From: a virus
DNA: 30,937 nt
Direction: 5' to 3' (one strand)
IMG/VR virus record: IMGVR_UViG_3300024262_000162
Location: 1-30,937 of that record
Both the position numbers and the translations under genes were made by a program. The notes beneath the pieces are model-generated. The model saw nothing but the letters and a program-made list of their open reading frames with translations. It was not told the DNA's origin and did not search any database. The first letter of the stretch is position 1. Each line of letters begins with the position of its first letter. Below, one piece after another: positions 6,332 to 15,031 of the stretch.

Positions 6332-6595
6332 ATGAAACAAGTGTTATTAGAATTTATAATGGGCTGGGACAAAGTTTGGCATTTTTCAGGTTGTTTTTTA
6401 CTCACAATATTATTCACATTTTTATTTCGCAATCCATTCAAAGCTTTTCTGCTAGTATTTTTTCTAGGAACATTAAAAGAAATTTATGATTATCATAATA
6501 TTCATCATGTGTGTGATATATGGGATCTCATAGCTGATGTGCTGGGTTCTGCTGTTGCAATAGCTGTGTTATATCTGTATTATTTTTTTCGCTAA
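6332..6595 (+). CDS. Small membrane protein with DKxWHF motif (87 aa)
   Basis: A hydrophobic protein with two or three membrane segments (about residues 17-32, 37-46 and 65-86). It carries WDKVWHFSGCF near the N-terminus, then GTLKEIYDY, and ends with DIWDLIADVLGSAVAI. The arrangement of an Asp-Lys-x-x-His first motif, a Glu in the middle and a late D-x-x-AD-x-x-G helix resembles VanZ/YfiM-like small membrane proteins, but the match is by eye. The ATG at 6332 is preferred over the GTG just before it. The ribosome site is weak (AGGA about 14 bases upstream). It is the first gene of the plus-strand unit and precedes a secreted protease. Confidence 0.65.
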   Translation: MKQVLLEFIMGWDKVWHFSGCFLLTILFTFLFRNPFKAFLLVFFLGTLKEIYDYHNIHHVCDIWDLIADVLGSAVAIAVLYLYYFFR

Positions 6596-6615
6596 ATAAC
6601 AAAAAGGAGATTAGT

Positions 6616-7320
6616 ATGAAGAAATTAGTATTATTATTTATTTTGTTGGCAGTTTCAGTTGGGGCGTTTCCTTTGGATTCTGAGGTTTTTACAAACATCT
6701 ATGATAATGTCCATGAGAGCGTAGTATCACTTAAAATTTATTATGATAATACCCTTATCCCACAACCATCATGTGGCACGGGATTTATTATTACAGAAGA
6801 TGGTTATGTTATGACTAATAATCATGTAGTAGATAATGCTTCTAAAATTTTTATTGAATTTTCCGAAACTAGAAAGTATTTAGCAAAAGTTATATATGTT
6901 GTGCCAGATCAGGATTTGGCGGTTATTAAAATAGAATCCAACCTTAAGAATTTTAAACCTATAAAATTTGGAGATTCGGATTTGATGAAAAAAGGGAATA
7001 TATCTTTAGTGTTGGGAGGTCCATTTGGAATATCCCAGACATTTACAATGGCAATGGTTAGTAATATACATATTGAAATAGATATGATGGACATATTGCA
7101 TTTTAGAAAAATGTTACAACTAGATGCAACTCTGAACCCTGGAAATAGTGGTGGTCCAGTTTTTAATTTAAATGGAGAAGTGATAGGAATAAATTTTGCG
7201 GTACATACCATGGGTGCGGGAATTGCGTATTGTATACCTATTAATATAGCTGTTGAATATTGGGAAAAATATTTGAAATCATTGGAGGATATTAATGAAA
7301 TTAAAATTAAAGAAAACTGA
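6616..7320 (+). CDS. Secreted trypsin-like serine protease, HtrA type without PDZ (234 aa)
   Basis: An N-terminal signal peptide (MKKLVLLFILLAVSVGA, likely cleaved near residue 17) precedes a single chymotrypsin-fold domain. The catalytic triad is His70 in NNHVVDNA, Asp100 in DQDLAVIKI and Ser178 in NPGNSGGPV, all in HtrA/DegP-like settings. The protein ends soon after the domain, so the PDZ repeats of host DegP are absent. It should act outside the cytoplasm, which is unusual for a phage gene lying beside tail genes. It is led by a strong AAGGAG. Its last 26 bases overlap the next gene, which suggests joint expression with the membrane-active paralog. Possible targets are host envelope proteins or the neighbouring product. 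Confidence 0.9.
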   Translation: MKKLVLLFILLAVSVGAFPLDSEVFTNIYDNVHESVVSLKIYYDNTLIPQPSCGTGFIITEDGYVMTNNHVVDNASKIFIEFSETRKYLAKVIYVVPDQDLAVIKIESNLKNFKPIKFGDSDLMKKGNISLVLGGPFGISQTFTMAMVSNIHIEIDMMDILHFRKMLQLDATLNPGNSGGPVFNLNGEVIGINFAVHTMGAGIAYCIPINIAVEYWEKYLKSLEDINEIKIKEN

Positions 7321-8047
7321 TGTTGAATTTTTAGCCGAGAGCATTAGATATTTCATTGTTGAAAATACACAATTAACAGAAAGTCATTTTCATATTTTAA
7401 AGGCAAATGATAAAACGCTTATTGAAAGTTTTCTCAATGAAGCAAAACCAATTGAACAATCAGCTAAAGGTGTGAGAGTTTTAGATGGAATAGTTAGAGT
7501 GGTAGATAAAATGTTTATGAGAATGTATTCTGCTGCAATTAAAAAAGCAAAAGAAAAAAATGATATAAACAAAATTAAACAAATAGAAGCAATTAAACAA
7601 GAATATATGGAATTAAAAAATCAATATAAACAAATGTCAAAAGAATATGGTTGGAGCAAAATTAAAAGTATAATTTTGGGTCTAATAAAAACTTTAAAGA
7701 AATTATCTTCTGCTGCCAAACCTTTATTTGTTATTGGTCTTGCAACATCCGTTGCAATTGGTGCTATTTTCTATGCAGGAATGACACTTATGACACTTGC
7801 AATTGCTACTGGAGCTGGGGCTATAATAATCGCAGCATCTGTTGCAATTATAAATTCTTTTGCAAAATTAGATGGGCAATATAGTAATGTATATGAAGAT
7901 AGAGATGTCAATATATCATCTTTAAAATCGATTGTTCAACAAATGTTAAATTTAGCAAAAAGATTAGCTAGTAAATCAAAAGATCCTAAAATAAAACAAA
8001 AAAATATTGAAAAAATTAAAAATGTTGAAGATAAAATTAAAACTTAA
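7295..8047 (+). CDS. FLAES-family paralog A with hydrophobic hairpin (250 aa)
   Basis: The first 50 residues match the N-termini of three genes at 18.7-21.3 kb. They share a basic or hydrophobic start, a Lys-rich turn, FLAES at residues 12-16, an Ile-Arg/Lys-Tyr, and a second helix ending in an Asp-rich turn and acidic residues. A charged coiled-coil-like region follows (about 76-140), then a long Ala/Gly-rich hydrophobic region (about 143-188) that could form two membrane helices, then a Lys-rich tail. The ATG at 7295 has GGAGG 7 bases upstream inside the protease gene. LAE-S resembles the (I/L)xE cleavage site of T4-type prohead proteases, which raises the possibility of a packaged, ejected membrane protein. 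Function unproven. Confidence 0.78.
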   Translation: MKLKLKKTDVEFLAESIRYFIVENTQLTESHFHILKANDKTLIESFLNEAKPIEQSAKGVRVLDGIVRVVDKMFMRMYSAAIKKAKEKNDINKIKQIEAIKQEYMELKNQYKQMSKEYGWSKIKSIILGLIKTLKKLSSAAKPLFVIGLATSVAIGAIFYAGMTLMTLAIATGAGAIIIAASVAIINSFAKLDGQYSNVYEDRDVNISSLKSIVQQMLNLAKRLASKSKDPKIKQKNIEKIKNVEDKIKT

Positions 8048-8065
8048 ACAAAAGGAGTCTAATTC

Positions 8066-11047
8066 ATGAAAGATTTCTATGCAAGGTTCACTGATTATCT
8101 CAATTATATAAAAAATATTGAGATAACACAAGACGAACTTGATAACTATGTCGTCGACTCGATATATGATCAGAAGTATGTAAATCTAGTTCAAAATAAA
8201 TCAGAATTTTCAACATTCTATGATAGAATACTAAAGGTGCGTTCACAGGATAGTAATGACAACATCCGTTTAATGAATATGATAGGAGATTGGTACTCCT
8301 CTCTAAAAACACTATCAACGGAACAAAAAAATCTTTCTGATCCATTTAAGGCAGACTTAGAGGATTTGGATCTACTATTAGAATCACACGGAATTCCATT
8401 TTATTATCTTTTAACACCTTCTTCTAAACCACATTTTCTTTTAGACTTAGTAAATCTATATCATATAAAAGGTTCACCGAGATCAGTTGAACAGGCAGTT
8501 AAATTTTTCTTTCAATTGGATAGTGAAATATATGAATATTGGTTAGACTATGAACCGTCCGGACCAGATATATTTTTCCGTGGTGTTCCAGCATTAAATA
8601 ATAGACATGTCCCTGGATGGACAAATGAATTAGTCAGACCATATAATACACTCAACACAGATCCACATTGGTATTATACAAAACAAAATATTTTAGATTT
8701 ATATGGAACTACTAAAATAAAACTACCATCGATGACACCATTTTTTAATATAATTCTTTCTGCTGGTATAATGGAAGTTAAAAAAGCTTATATGTTATTA
8801 AGTTATAAAGCAAGATTAGAATATCAGCAATGGAATTTAACTGGAAATATTGATGATAAAAAGAAATGGGAATATACTCCATTAAATACAAAATTATCAT
8901 TATTAGAAATGATATTAGCATATAGTATTCTTTTCAACGAAAAAAATAGTAGAAATTTACCAGCAGAACCACTAGAAAATAGAATGACATGGAAACCAGA
9001 TGGGGGATCTATTTCTTTTGAAAAAGATTATGATGATTCATTTGGAATTATTGATGTTGAAGATAGTGAACACGATACACCGAATTTTCTTCCAATGGTT
9101 TTTACTGGTGATCCTTCAAGACTTGTTAAATATGTATTAGATGATAGAATAGAAACCAAAAATAATGCACTGGAAAAACTACAAGAAACTGGTGCAGTGT
9201 CATTTCAAATGGCAGCATATATTGGTGGTGGAATAAACCAAAATGGTGATGTGACTGATGGATTTTACAGATTTGAGTTATATAATCACCAATGGGAATT
9301 CGAAAATTATCTTCCAAAGAAATTAAGAAATCATATGATGATTGCAACTGATGAATTGGTGTTTGTTATTGGAGGTGTTGACGATTCGGGGAATTTAAAT
9401 CACGATGTTTATGCATATGATTTATTTTTGAAAACATGGGCAACTATGCCTTTTGCATTTCCACTAAATATTATAGACTGTGGTTATTGCATGATCGAAA
9501 AGAGAGAATTGTTAATAATTGGGGGATTTGATTTTGATCTAAGAAATTTTTCAAATCAAGTATTTAAATACAATTTGACAGATGGAACACTGACACCACT
9601 TGCAGGAAAGCCAGGGACACCAGTTTCTAGGTTTGGATGTGCAATTGACCAACATAGAACTAAGGTTATGGTAGTTGGTGGTTTTAATGTAAATAACACA
9701 TATGCCAATACTTATATTTATGATGTAGCATCTAATATGTGGACAACAACACCTCTCGATGTACAGGCACGTGGAAATAATTTCACAGTCCATGAACCAT
9801 CAGGAAACTTCGTCAATGTTGGTGGACTTAACTGGGCAGTCGGTGCGGTCTTGACACCAATAATAACATTATTCACTCATTTTACAGGACCGTCGAGTAT
9901 GTATGATGATATTCAAGTTTATCTACAATATATAAACATGATAAAATTATATGCAGTTCCAGTATTTAATCAAACATCCTTTAATATGGGAATGTTTAAT
10001 TGGTCAACACTGGATCCACATCTAAGTGTACAACCAATAATAGATTCTTCATTTCCAAATGTATTCCATCTGAATCACAACATATTTTGTCTGCAACCAT
10101 TGATGGTTGAGCTTGATGGTTTAGGAAATCAAATTGGATTGGAAGTAACTGATGATGTTTATATTAAACAGATAATTGCAAGAGATCCACAATATGCATT
10201 AATGCCCGATACTGCATTGAGCACCACAAATGATCCGACTAATACATCTCAAAGAGAACTCAGAGATGATAAACTCAATAGAAGGAAAGAAGTATTCAGA
10301 TTGCTTGGTGAAAATATTGCGGTAGACGAAACACATAATAAAACATTACTACAGGCAATAAATCCGGAATTATATGATTTCGTGCTTGATGTTTTGGATT
10401 CCTCGGAAGTTATTTATGATGAAGCTGTGTTTAATTTATTATATTTGTTTGACGTTGTGTCAAGATTTTATAACATTAATAGCACATTTAGAATGTTAAG
10501 ACTTGGAATACTCAATAGACAGATTAATCAAGTTGTAGATTTCTTTAAACCTATTCATAGTAGATACCTTGGCGTTGGTTGGTTTGGGTTAGAATTCAAA
10601 GATCCAGTTGGAGAAAGATTAGCAGTTGATGATTATCTTAGAACAACAGCAATAAGTAATCATAATGAATATTATAGTGTTGATGATTTAATGTTAAGAC
10701 AGGCAGTAATACCTATCGATGAGATTATTCAGTGGGCATATAATTATGACGACAACCCGAATAATACATTTGATGAATATACAATATATGAAAATTTAGA
10801 TATTTTATTTAGTAGGGAATTTGCCCTGCGAGATAAGGTACAATGGGCTTATGATTATGATGATAGCTCAAATAATACGTTTGATGAGTATACTGTTTAT
10901 GAAAGTATGGTTCCATATTTAAGACAAATTATAGAAATGTTTGATAAGATACAGTGGTCTTATAATTATGATGATGTTCCCACGAATGTCTATGATGAAT
11001 ATACAGTTTATGATAATTTAGTCATAACACCGGTCACAGTTCCATAA
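8066..11047 (+). CDS. Large baseplate-like protein with kelch-like propeller and 37-aa C-terminal repeats (993 aa)
   Basis: The N-terminal third has the look of a baseplate wedge protein of the P2 gpI/T4 gp7 kind, including LVNLYHIKGSPRSVEQAVKF (about residues 130-150); this is a weak match by eye. At about residues 380-600 lie kelch-like blades, marked by repeated hydrophobic-GG pairs (YIGGG, FVIGGV, LIIGGF, MVVGGF), each followed by a Tyr-containing strand and a Trp (QWEF, TWAT, MWTT). The C-terminus has three tandem copies of a Trp-Tyr-Asp-rich unit spaced exactly 37 residues apart. The length is near that of T4 gp7 (1032 aa). The ribosome site AAGGAG supports the ATG. Propeller and repeats suggest contact with a surface ligand or fibre. 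It might instead be a host-recognition protein. Confidence 0.7.
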   Translation: MKDFYARFTDYLNYIKNIEITQDELDNYVVDSIYDQKYVNLVQNKSEFSTFYDRILKVRSQDSNDNIRLMNMIGDWYSSLKTLSTEQKNLSDPFKADLEDLDLLLESHGIPFYYLLTPSSKPHFLLDLVNLYHIKGSPRSVEQAVKFFFQLDSEIYEYWLDYEPSGPDIFFRGVPALNNRHVPGWTNELVRPYNTLNTDPHWYYTKQNILDLYGTTKIKLPSMTPFFNIILSAGIMEVKKAYMLLSYKARLEYQQWNLTGNIDDKKKWEYTPLNTKLSLLEMILAYSILFNEKNSRNLPAEPLENRMTWKPDGGSISFEKDYDDSFGIIDVEDSEHDTPNFLPMVFTGDPSRLVKYVLDDRIETKNNALEKLQETGAVSFQMAAYIGGGINQNGDVTDGFYRFELYNHQWEFENYLPKKLRNHMMIATDELVFVIGGVDDSGNLNHDVYAYDLFLKTWATMPFAFPLNIIDCGYCMIEKRELLIIGGFDFDLRNFSNQVFKYNLTDGTLTPLAGKPGTPVSRFGCAIDQHRTKVMVVGGFNVNNTYANTYIYDVASNMWTTTPLDVQARGNNFTVHEPSGNFVNVGGLNWAVGAVLTPIITLFTHFTGPSSMYDDIQVYLQYINMIKLYAVPVFNQTSFNMGMFNWSTLDPHLSVQPIIDSSFPNVFHLNHNIFCLQPLMVELDGLGNQIGLEVTDDVYIKQIIARDPQYALMPDTALSTTNDPTNTSQRELRDDKLNRRKEVFRLLGENIAVDETHNKTLLQAINPELYDFVLDVLDSSEVIYDEAVFNLLYLFDVVSRFYNINSTFRMLRLGILNRQINQVVDFFKPIHSRYLGVGWFGLEFKDPVGERLAVDDYLRTTAISNHNEYYSVDDLMLRQAVIPIDEIIQWAYNYDDNPNNTFDEYTIYENLDILFSREFALRDKVQWAYDYDDSSNNTFDEYTVYESMVPYLRQIIEMFDKIQWSYNYDDVPTNVYDEYTVYDNLVITPVTVP
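10730..11027 (+). repeat. Three tandem 111-base (37-residue) repeats
   Basis: Units begin at the Gln codons at 10730, 10841 and 10952, exactly 111 bases apart; the third is cut short by the end of the gene. Each encodes a QW-A/S-Y-x-YDD core, then NNTFDEYT or a close variant, then a Tyr and an acidic residue. The DNA has diverged more than the protein, which implies selection on the repeat structure. Confidence 0.9.
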
Positions 11048-11064
11048 TTTTTTTAGCATCTTTA

Positions 11065-11085
11065 ACTAGATATATGTGTTTATGA
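11065..11085 (+). promoter_or_regulatory. Promoter-like element, ACTAGATATAT type
   Basis: ACTAGATATAT, five bases, TATGA. This is the same pattern seen before tRNA-Leu and before the 50-residue gene at 30320. It lies 38 bases before the ATG of the 69-residue gene and directly after the baseplate-like gene, so the small gene can be expressed separately from the structural unit. Confidence 0.5.
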
Positions 11086-11123
11086 ATCCACCAGAGGGTT
11101 CGATCTTAATTCTAGGAGGAGAC

Positions 11124-11333
11124 ATGCCTGAGAAAACTGTAATTGCTGTCTATGACAAAAAGGCAGGCGGGGTGACTGTTACTGTGTGTGCTAAGGGGAA
11201 AACAACCCTTATTACATATGATGATCAAAAAAAACAGATTGCTGTCAATGGGAGGGGGATAAAAAATCCCCATGAACGAACACTGAGAAAATTGCAAGAG
11301 ATATTTTTGACTCTTGCAACTACAGACATTTAA
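11124..11333 (+). CDS. Unknown small protein (69 aa)
   Basis: The ATG at 11124 is preceded by AGGAGGA and is chosen over earlier in-frame codons at 11076 and 11082 that lack a ribosome site and overlap the promoter-like element. The protein starts MPEKTVIAVYDKKAGGVTVT, looks like a small beta-rich domain followed by a basic helix (HERTLRKLQEIF), and ends at a strong terminator. No family is recognised. Own promoter, ribosome site and terminator make it a self-contained gene. Confidence 0.72.
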   Translation: MPEKTVIAVYDKKAGGVTVTVCAKGKTTLITYDDQKKQIAVNGRGIKNPHERTLRKLQEIFLTLATTDI

Positions 11334-11340
11334 AATAAAA

Positions 11341-11366
11341 GGCTGCCAGAAATGGCAGCCTTTTTT
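11341..11366. terminator. Two-way intrinsic terminator between convergent blocks
   Basis: GGCTGCCA, four bases, TGGCAGCC is a perfect 8-bp stem with a GAAA loop (plus strand), followed by six T. On the minus strand the same stem is followed by TTTTATTTT. It separates the convergent 69-residue gene and the end of the structural operon, and its T-run touches the stop codon of the minus-strand gene. Confidence 0.92.
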
Positions 11367-12453
11367 ATCGTAAAGCATTGCACATTGTATAGTATAAAAA
11401 CATGGCAATGCAAATTCTGATTTTCTGTTTATATGGACTACTAATCTTTATATATAGTTTGGCCAGATCCATATTCTGTTTCATCAAAACTTGAATAAAT
11501 TGTTCAATTTTTTCTTTCAATGATTTCTTTTCTATCGTATATCTGGTAGACATCCTTTTCAATAGAGAAACTAAAAACTCTGATTTAACAAACTCTTCAG
11601 AGGATGCATTATCAATAATTATATACAGTAACGGTCTCAATAAATCTTCTTCGCTTAGAGTTATCTCCTTTATAAATGGTTCAATATATGACGGTCTAAA
11701 TGAAACCTTATTACAAACATTTTTTAAAAGATTATTATCATAAACCTTATACATAATAAAATTATTTATTGTGTTGTCTACCATTTGATCTGCTCTCGTA
11801 TCAATAAGAAATTCCTTATCTTGTAATGAAATAATTTTTATTTTTCCAGATTTGATGTCATAAAATTTTCTCGCCTGGGCCTTCATACTTTGTTCCCATC
11901 TCGTTCTAAAATCATAAATCATACGGTACATACTTTTAGAAGATTTATCCCTTGGAACTTGAGTCTTATATCTTTCAAATAATACATCTGATAAATAATA
12001 AAAAGCTTGTTGTATCGACCCCTTCTGATTGAATAGATGCTGCTTGGGGAGGTTTTCCAATGCTAAGTGATATGCACCCTCATCACAATATTTGAAGTAC
12101 TTCTTAATCAAAGAAAAATGCATTCTTATATTCATAAGTGTATACAATCCTCTTGAAATATCATATAATTTTTTTTCTAGAGAAATATTTAATAATATTG
12201 CCATCGATCTAGTATAAGGATCAGCTAGAATCTTATATGGTGGCCAATCACTATATATCCCCGGCATCATATCTGATATATCACTAAAACTACTATCTAA
12301 ATATTGTTGAAACAAACGTCCCATTGCAGGAATGGTTATTAATATTCTACAAGAATTAAATCCCACCCAAAAATTAGCATTTGTTGTTATGAGAAATCTA
12401 TTTATTTCATTCTTATTTTTTAGTAGTATTGAAGTTAATGTTTCTTTATCCAT
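11365..12453 (-). CDS. Unknown protein at the end of the structural operon (362 aa)
   Basis: The ATG at 12453 is preferred, with AGGGG 5 bases upstream; a GTG two codons earlier overlaps that site. The protein is helix-rich with many aromatic and basic residues and no obvious membrane segment or enzymatic motif. Local patches such as LFERYKTQVPRDKSSKSMYR and a Lys-rich C-terminal helix give no family clue. It lies 12 bases after the baseplate-J-like C-terminal gene and ends at the two-way terminator, so it is the last gene of the tail operon. A baseplate-associated or assembly role is likely from position only. Confidence 0.75.
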   Translation of the reverse strand: MDKETLTSILLKNKNEINRFLITTNANFWVGFNSCRILITIPAMGRLFQQYLDSSFSDISDMMPGIYSDWPPYKILADPYTRSMAILLNISLEKKLYDISRGLYTLMNIRMHFSLIKKYFKYCDEGAYHLALENLPKQHLFNQKGSIQQAFYYLSDVLFERYKTQVPRDKSSKSMYRMIYDFRTRWEQSMKAQARKFYDIKSGKIKIISLQDKEFLIDTRADQMVDNTINNFIMYKVYDNNLLKNVCNKVSFRPSYIEPFIKEITLSEEDLLRPLLYIIIDNASSEEFVKSEFLVSLLKRMSTRYTIEKKSLKEKIEQFIQVLMKQNMDLAKLYIKISSPYKQKIRICIAMFLYYTMCNALR

Positions 12454-12464
12454 TGTCACCCCTA

Positions 12465-13787
12465 TTAGCCAACTCTAACATCAATTATAATATCTTCACT
12501 ATCTACCCATATATATTCTGGGACATATGTGATTATTTCATCATAACGCAAATCGTCCATTTTAAAATTGAAGAAAATATCTATTTCTGGTTTAATCAAT
12601 TTAACATATGTCACGCCATCCAATTGTTGTAACAATGAGATTATCTCGGAACGATATATTGATGCATCCAACCCAAATTTATCAGTAAAATGATCTAATA
12701 ATGCGTTCTTTGCTTTATCTATATATGAAAGGTATCCATCCTTAGTATACAATATTGCTTCTATCTTTACTGGGAGATCATAATTTGGCCTGAACCATTT
12801 ATGACCATCATAAAAATATTTAAGTCCATCGTTATCATTTATCAACACGGAAGATATTGATAAATAATCAAATCTCCATGTTTCCGGAATTAAAGATAGA
12901 CATAGAGCAATGGCCCCCTCTTTCCCATAAAATGGATCTGCTGGATTTGTTACTGGGCCCTTGATCGCATACTGATCTCCCACCGTCAAACCACCAGGGA
13001 CTTCAGTTCTATCAACAACTAAATTAACAACTGAGATATTTTCTGGATTGAAATATATATTTTTGATGATTCCTTTTGTTTTTGGGAATTTATAGTTTAT
13101 AAAAGTATTCATCATTCTCATTGATGTGCTATCATATAGTGTTATCATCTTTTGAATTATTTCTTTTTCAAATACTTTCTTGTCAGTATCACTCAATTCG
13201 TCAAACCATGTCTTTTCAATTCCTGGAATATCTAACATATCTAAAACCGGAGGTGGACCTACAGCTGTTTCTATTAATTGACTCTGTGTGTAATTTGTTA
13301 GATTGTATTTTATTATCGACGCACTTTTATATCTTGCATTTATTGTTCCTGTTTTTATTATATTTACGACAATTTCCAGTTCACCACTTGGTATCCCTGC
13401 ATGCCCCATTGTGAATTCAGCATAACCATTTCCTGGAGTTAAAGGAACTGGGGTCAAAAAAGTCATCCACGAAAAATCTTTTCCTTTTAAAAATACTTGA
13501 AATTCCACACCAGTTAAATCATATGTTGATTCCATAGTATAATCAAATGCAAATGTAAATTGATGCAGCACAAAATCAGAAGATACATTTATATTGGAAA
13601 GAAATAGTGGATGATGATCAACATCAGAAAATTCCACGTTATATTCCAAATCCAAATCTCTTGCCATATAAAAATATTCTCCAAACATGCTATCATAGTA
13701 TACGTGTATTTCATATGGAATATACCAATCTATTCCTTCATATGTTTGGATAGTATAAGGGTAAATTATTACGTCAGGTGTAGGCAT
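12465..13787 (-). CDS. Baseplate wedge protein resembling the C-terminal part of gp6/gpJ (440 aa)
   Basis: The last 100 residues fit the end of baseplate J-like proteins: a helix with SEIISLLQQLDGVTYVKL, then a beta strand and an acidic end. This is the usual position of the domain that makes the inter-wedge ring. The first 200 residues are beta-rich and unlike known J proteins. The gene follows the gp6 N-terminal-like gene by 12 bases, with its own AGGGAG and ATG, so the two halves of a normally single J/gp6 protein (T4 gp6 is 660 aa) appear to be separate products here. There is no frameshift and no intron-like spacer at the junction. Identity is moderately sure. Confidence 0.6.
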   Translation of the reverse strand: MPTPDVIIYPYTIQTYEGIDWYIPYEIHVYYDSMFGEYFYMARDLDLEYNVEFSDVDHHPLFLSNINVSSDFVLHQFTFAFDYTMESTYDLTGVEFQVFLKGKDFSWMTFLTPVPLTPGNGYAEFTMGHAGIPSGELEIVVNIIKTGTINARYKSASIIKYNLTNYTQSQLIETAVGPPPVLDMLDIPGIEKTWFDELSDTDKKVFEKEIIQKMITLYDSTSMRMMNTFINYKFPKTKGIIKNIYFNPENISVVNLVVDRTEVPGGLTVGDQYAIKGPVTNPADPFYGKEGAIALCLSLIPETWRFDYLSISSVLINDNDGLKYFYDGHKWFRPNYDLPVKIEAILYTKDGYLSYIDKAKNALLDHFTDKFGLDASIYRSEIISLLQQLDGVTYVKLIKPEIDIFFNFKMDDLRYDEIITYVPEYIWVDSEDIIIDVRVG

Positions 13788-13799
13788 AGTATACTCCCT

Positions 13800-15020
13800 T
13801 TATATTCCTGGTATTATAAATGATGTCATTGGAACAACTTCGTCGTTAAATTTTATGACACCATATGTATTTATTTCATTCACTTTCAAATCCGATCTTT
13901 TTAAATAAGAAATGGAATCTTCAAAAGGTATATTTGTTATGGCGCTAATGTTTTTAAAGTCGTTTGCACTGACTAATCTATTTAGTGATTGCAAACTTGC
14001 AATTGCATTTCTTTTAATAGCATTATTCTCTTCCATATCCGAGCCACCATAACCTGCAGACGGATTCGTGACATCAAAGGACACCTCTTGAATGCCTCCG
14101 GTGCCAGAGTCTACCACTCTTATTCGATCCTTTTTCATAACCATTCCAGAAACAACATTTCCTCTAGATCCATTTGTCATAAAAGCTCTAACTTTAATGA
14201 TGTCTCCTGGCTGAGGTTGTTTTCCAAATAATCCATTTCCAAAAATCAACATAAATTTATCTTTAAATGTTTTCAGGATAAATTTTTCATCAGTTGATTC
14301 CATTCCTATATTATTTAATGATCTCGTCCACAATACATCATTAACATATATTTCAACATCAGCCAACATAGAATTGTTTGTTATTGGTTGTTCAATAGTG
14401 TAAAACTGGAAAGGCATGACATCATCATCAATTGTATATTCGTATGTTACTAAATCTATCTGATCGAATGTTACAAAAAATGATAAAACACCACTTGCTA
14501 TATTGTAATCATATGGTAATAGAATTGTGCCGGTCGTTGTTTCCAACATGACTTTTATAAGCCCAACATTATTTCTCTGTACGATTACATTTTTATTTAT
14601 AAGCTGAAAATTATTATTTGTAGAAACAACTCGAAAACCACTTTCCTCAAAACCAGTTGGAACTATAACAGAATCTCTAAACAAACCACTCATCTGAAAC
14701 CTAAATTCCAATGGTGCATTCTTTATATTTACTTGGAATAAGGAATCAACCTGGGCGTTTGCAGCATTTAATGGATTATATCCTATTACTGCAGCCAGAT
14801 TTCGTATAGGTTCATCTAATCTTGCTGTTATTAAAATTGATTCATGGTGAGACATTGATGAAAAATATAAAATGTTGGCAGTTAATATAGAAAGAATGTC
14901 TAATATGTATGATAAATAGTGTGTTTTTGAAAAATCTATATTTTGAAGCTGTAAATATTCTTTTGCCAGCTGTGTCATTTGAAATCTGATTTGTTCACGA
15001 CTAGTGTGGATATAATTCAT
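13800..15020 (-). CDS. Baseplate wedge protein, T4 gp6 / P2 gpJ-like (406 aa)
   Basis: Recognisable J-family features include an N-terminal helical region with LTANILYFSSMSHHESILIT, an RLDEPIRNLAAVIGY segment typical of gp6, then the FGNGLFGKQPQPGDIIKV hallmark in the second half, followed by GSRGNVV and a RLVSANDFKN segment. These residues build the core ring of the contractile-tail baseplate. The protein stops shortly after the SANDFKN segment, earlier than T4 gp6, and the missing C-terminal part appears to be supplied by the next gene. The ATG at 15020 has AAGGAG upstream. It follows the 220-residue gene by 11 bases. Confidence 0.88.
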   Translation of the reverse strand: MNYIHTSREQIRFQMTQLAKEYLQLQNIDFSKTHYLSYILDILSILTANILYFSSMSHHESILITARLDEPIRNLAAVIGYNPLNAANAQVDSLFQVNIKNAPLEFRFQMSGLFRDSVIVPTGFEESGFRVVSTNNNFQLINKNVIVQRNNVGLIKVMLETTTGTILLPYDYNIASGVLSFFVTFDQIDLVTYEYTIDDDVMPFQFYTIEQPITNNSMLADVEIYVNDVLWTRSLNNIGMESTDEKFILKTFKDKFMLIFGNGLFGKQPQPGDIIKVRAFMTNGSRGNVVSGMVMKKDRIRVVDSGTGGIQEVSFDVTNPSAGYGGSDMEENNAIKRNAIASLQSLNRLVSANDFKNISAITNIPFEDSISYLKRSDLKVNEINTYGVIKFNDEVVPMTSFIIPGI

Positions 15021-15031
15021 CTTTACTCCTT

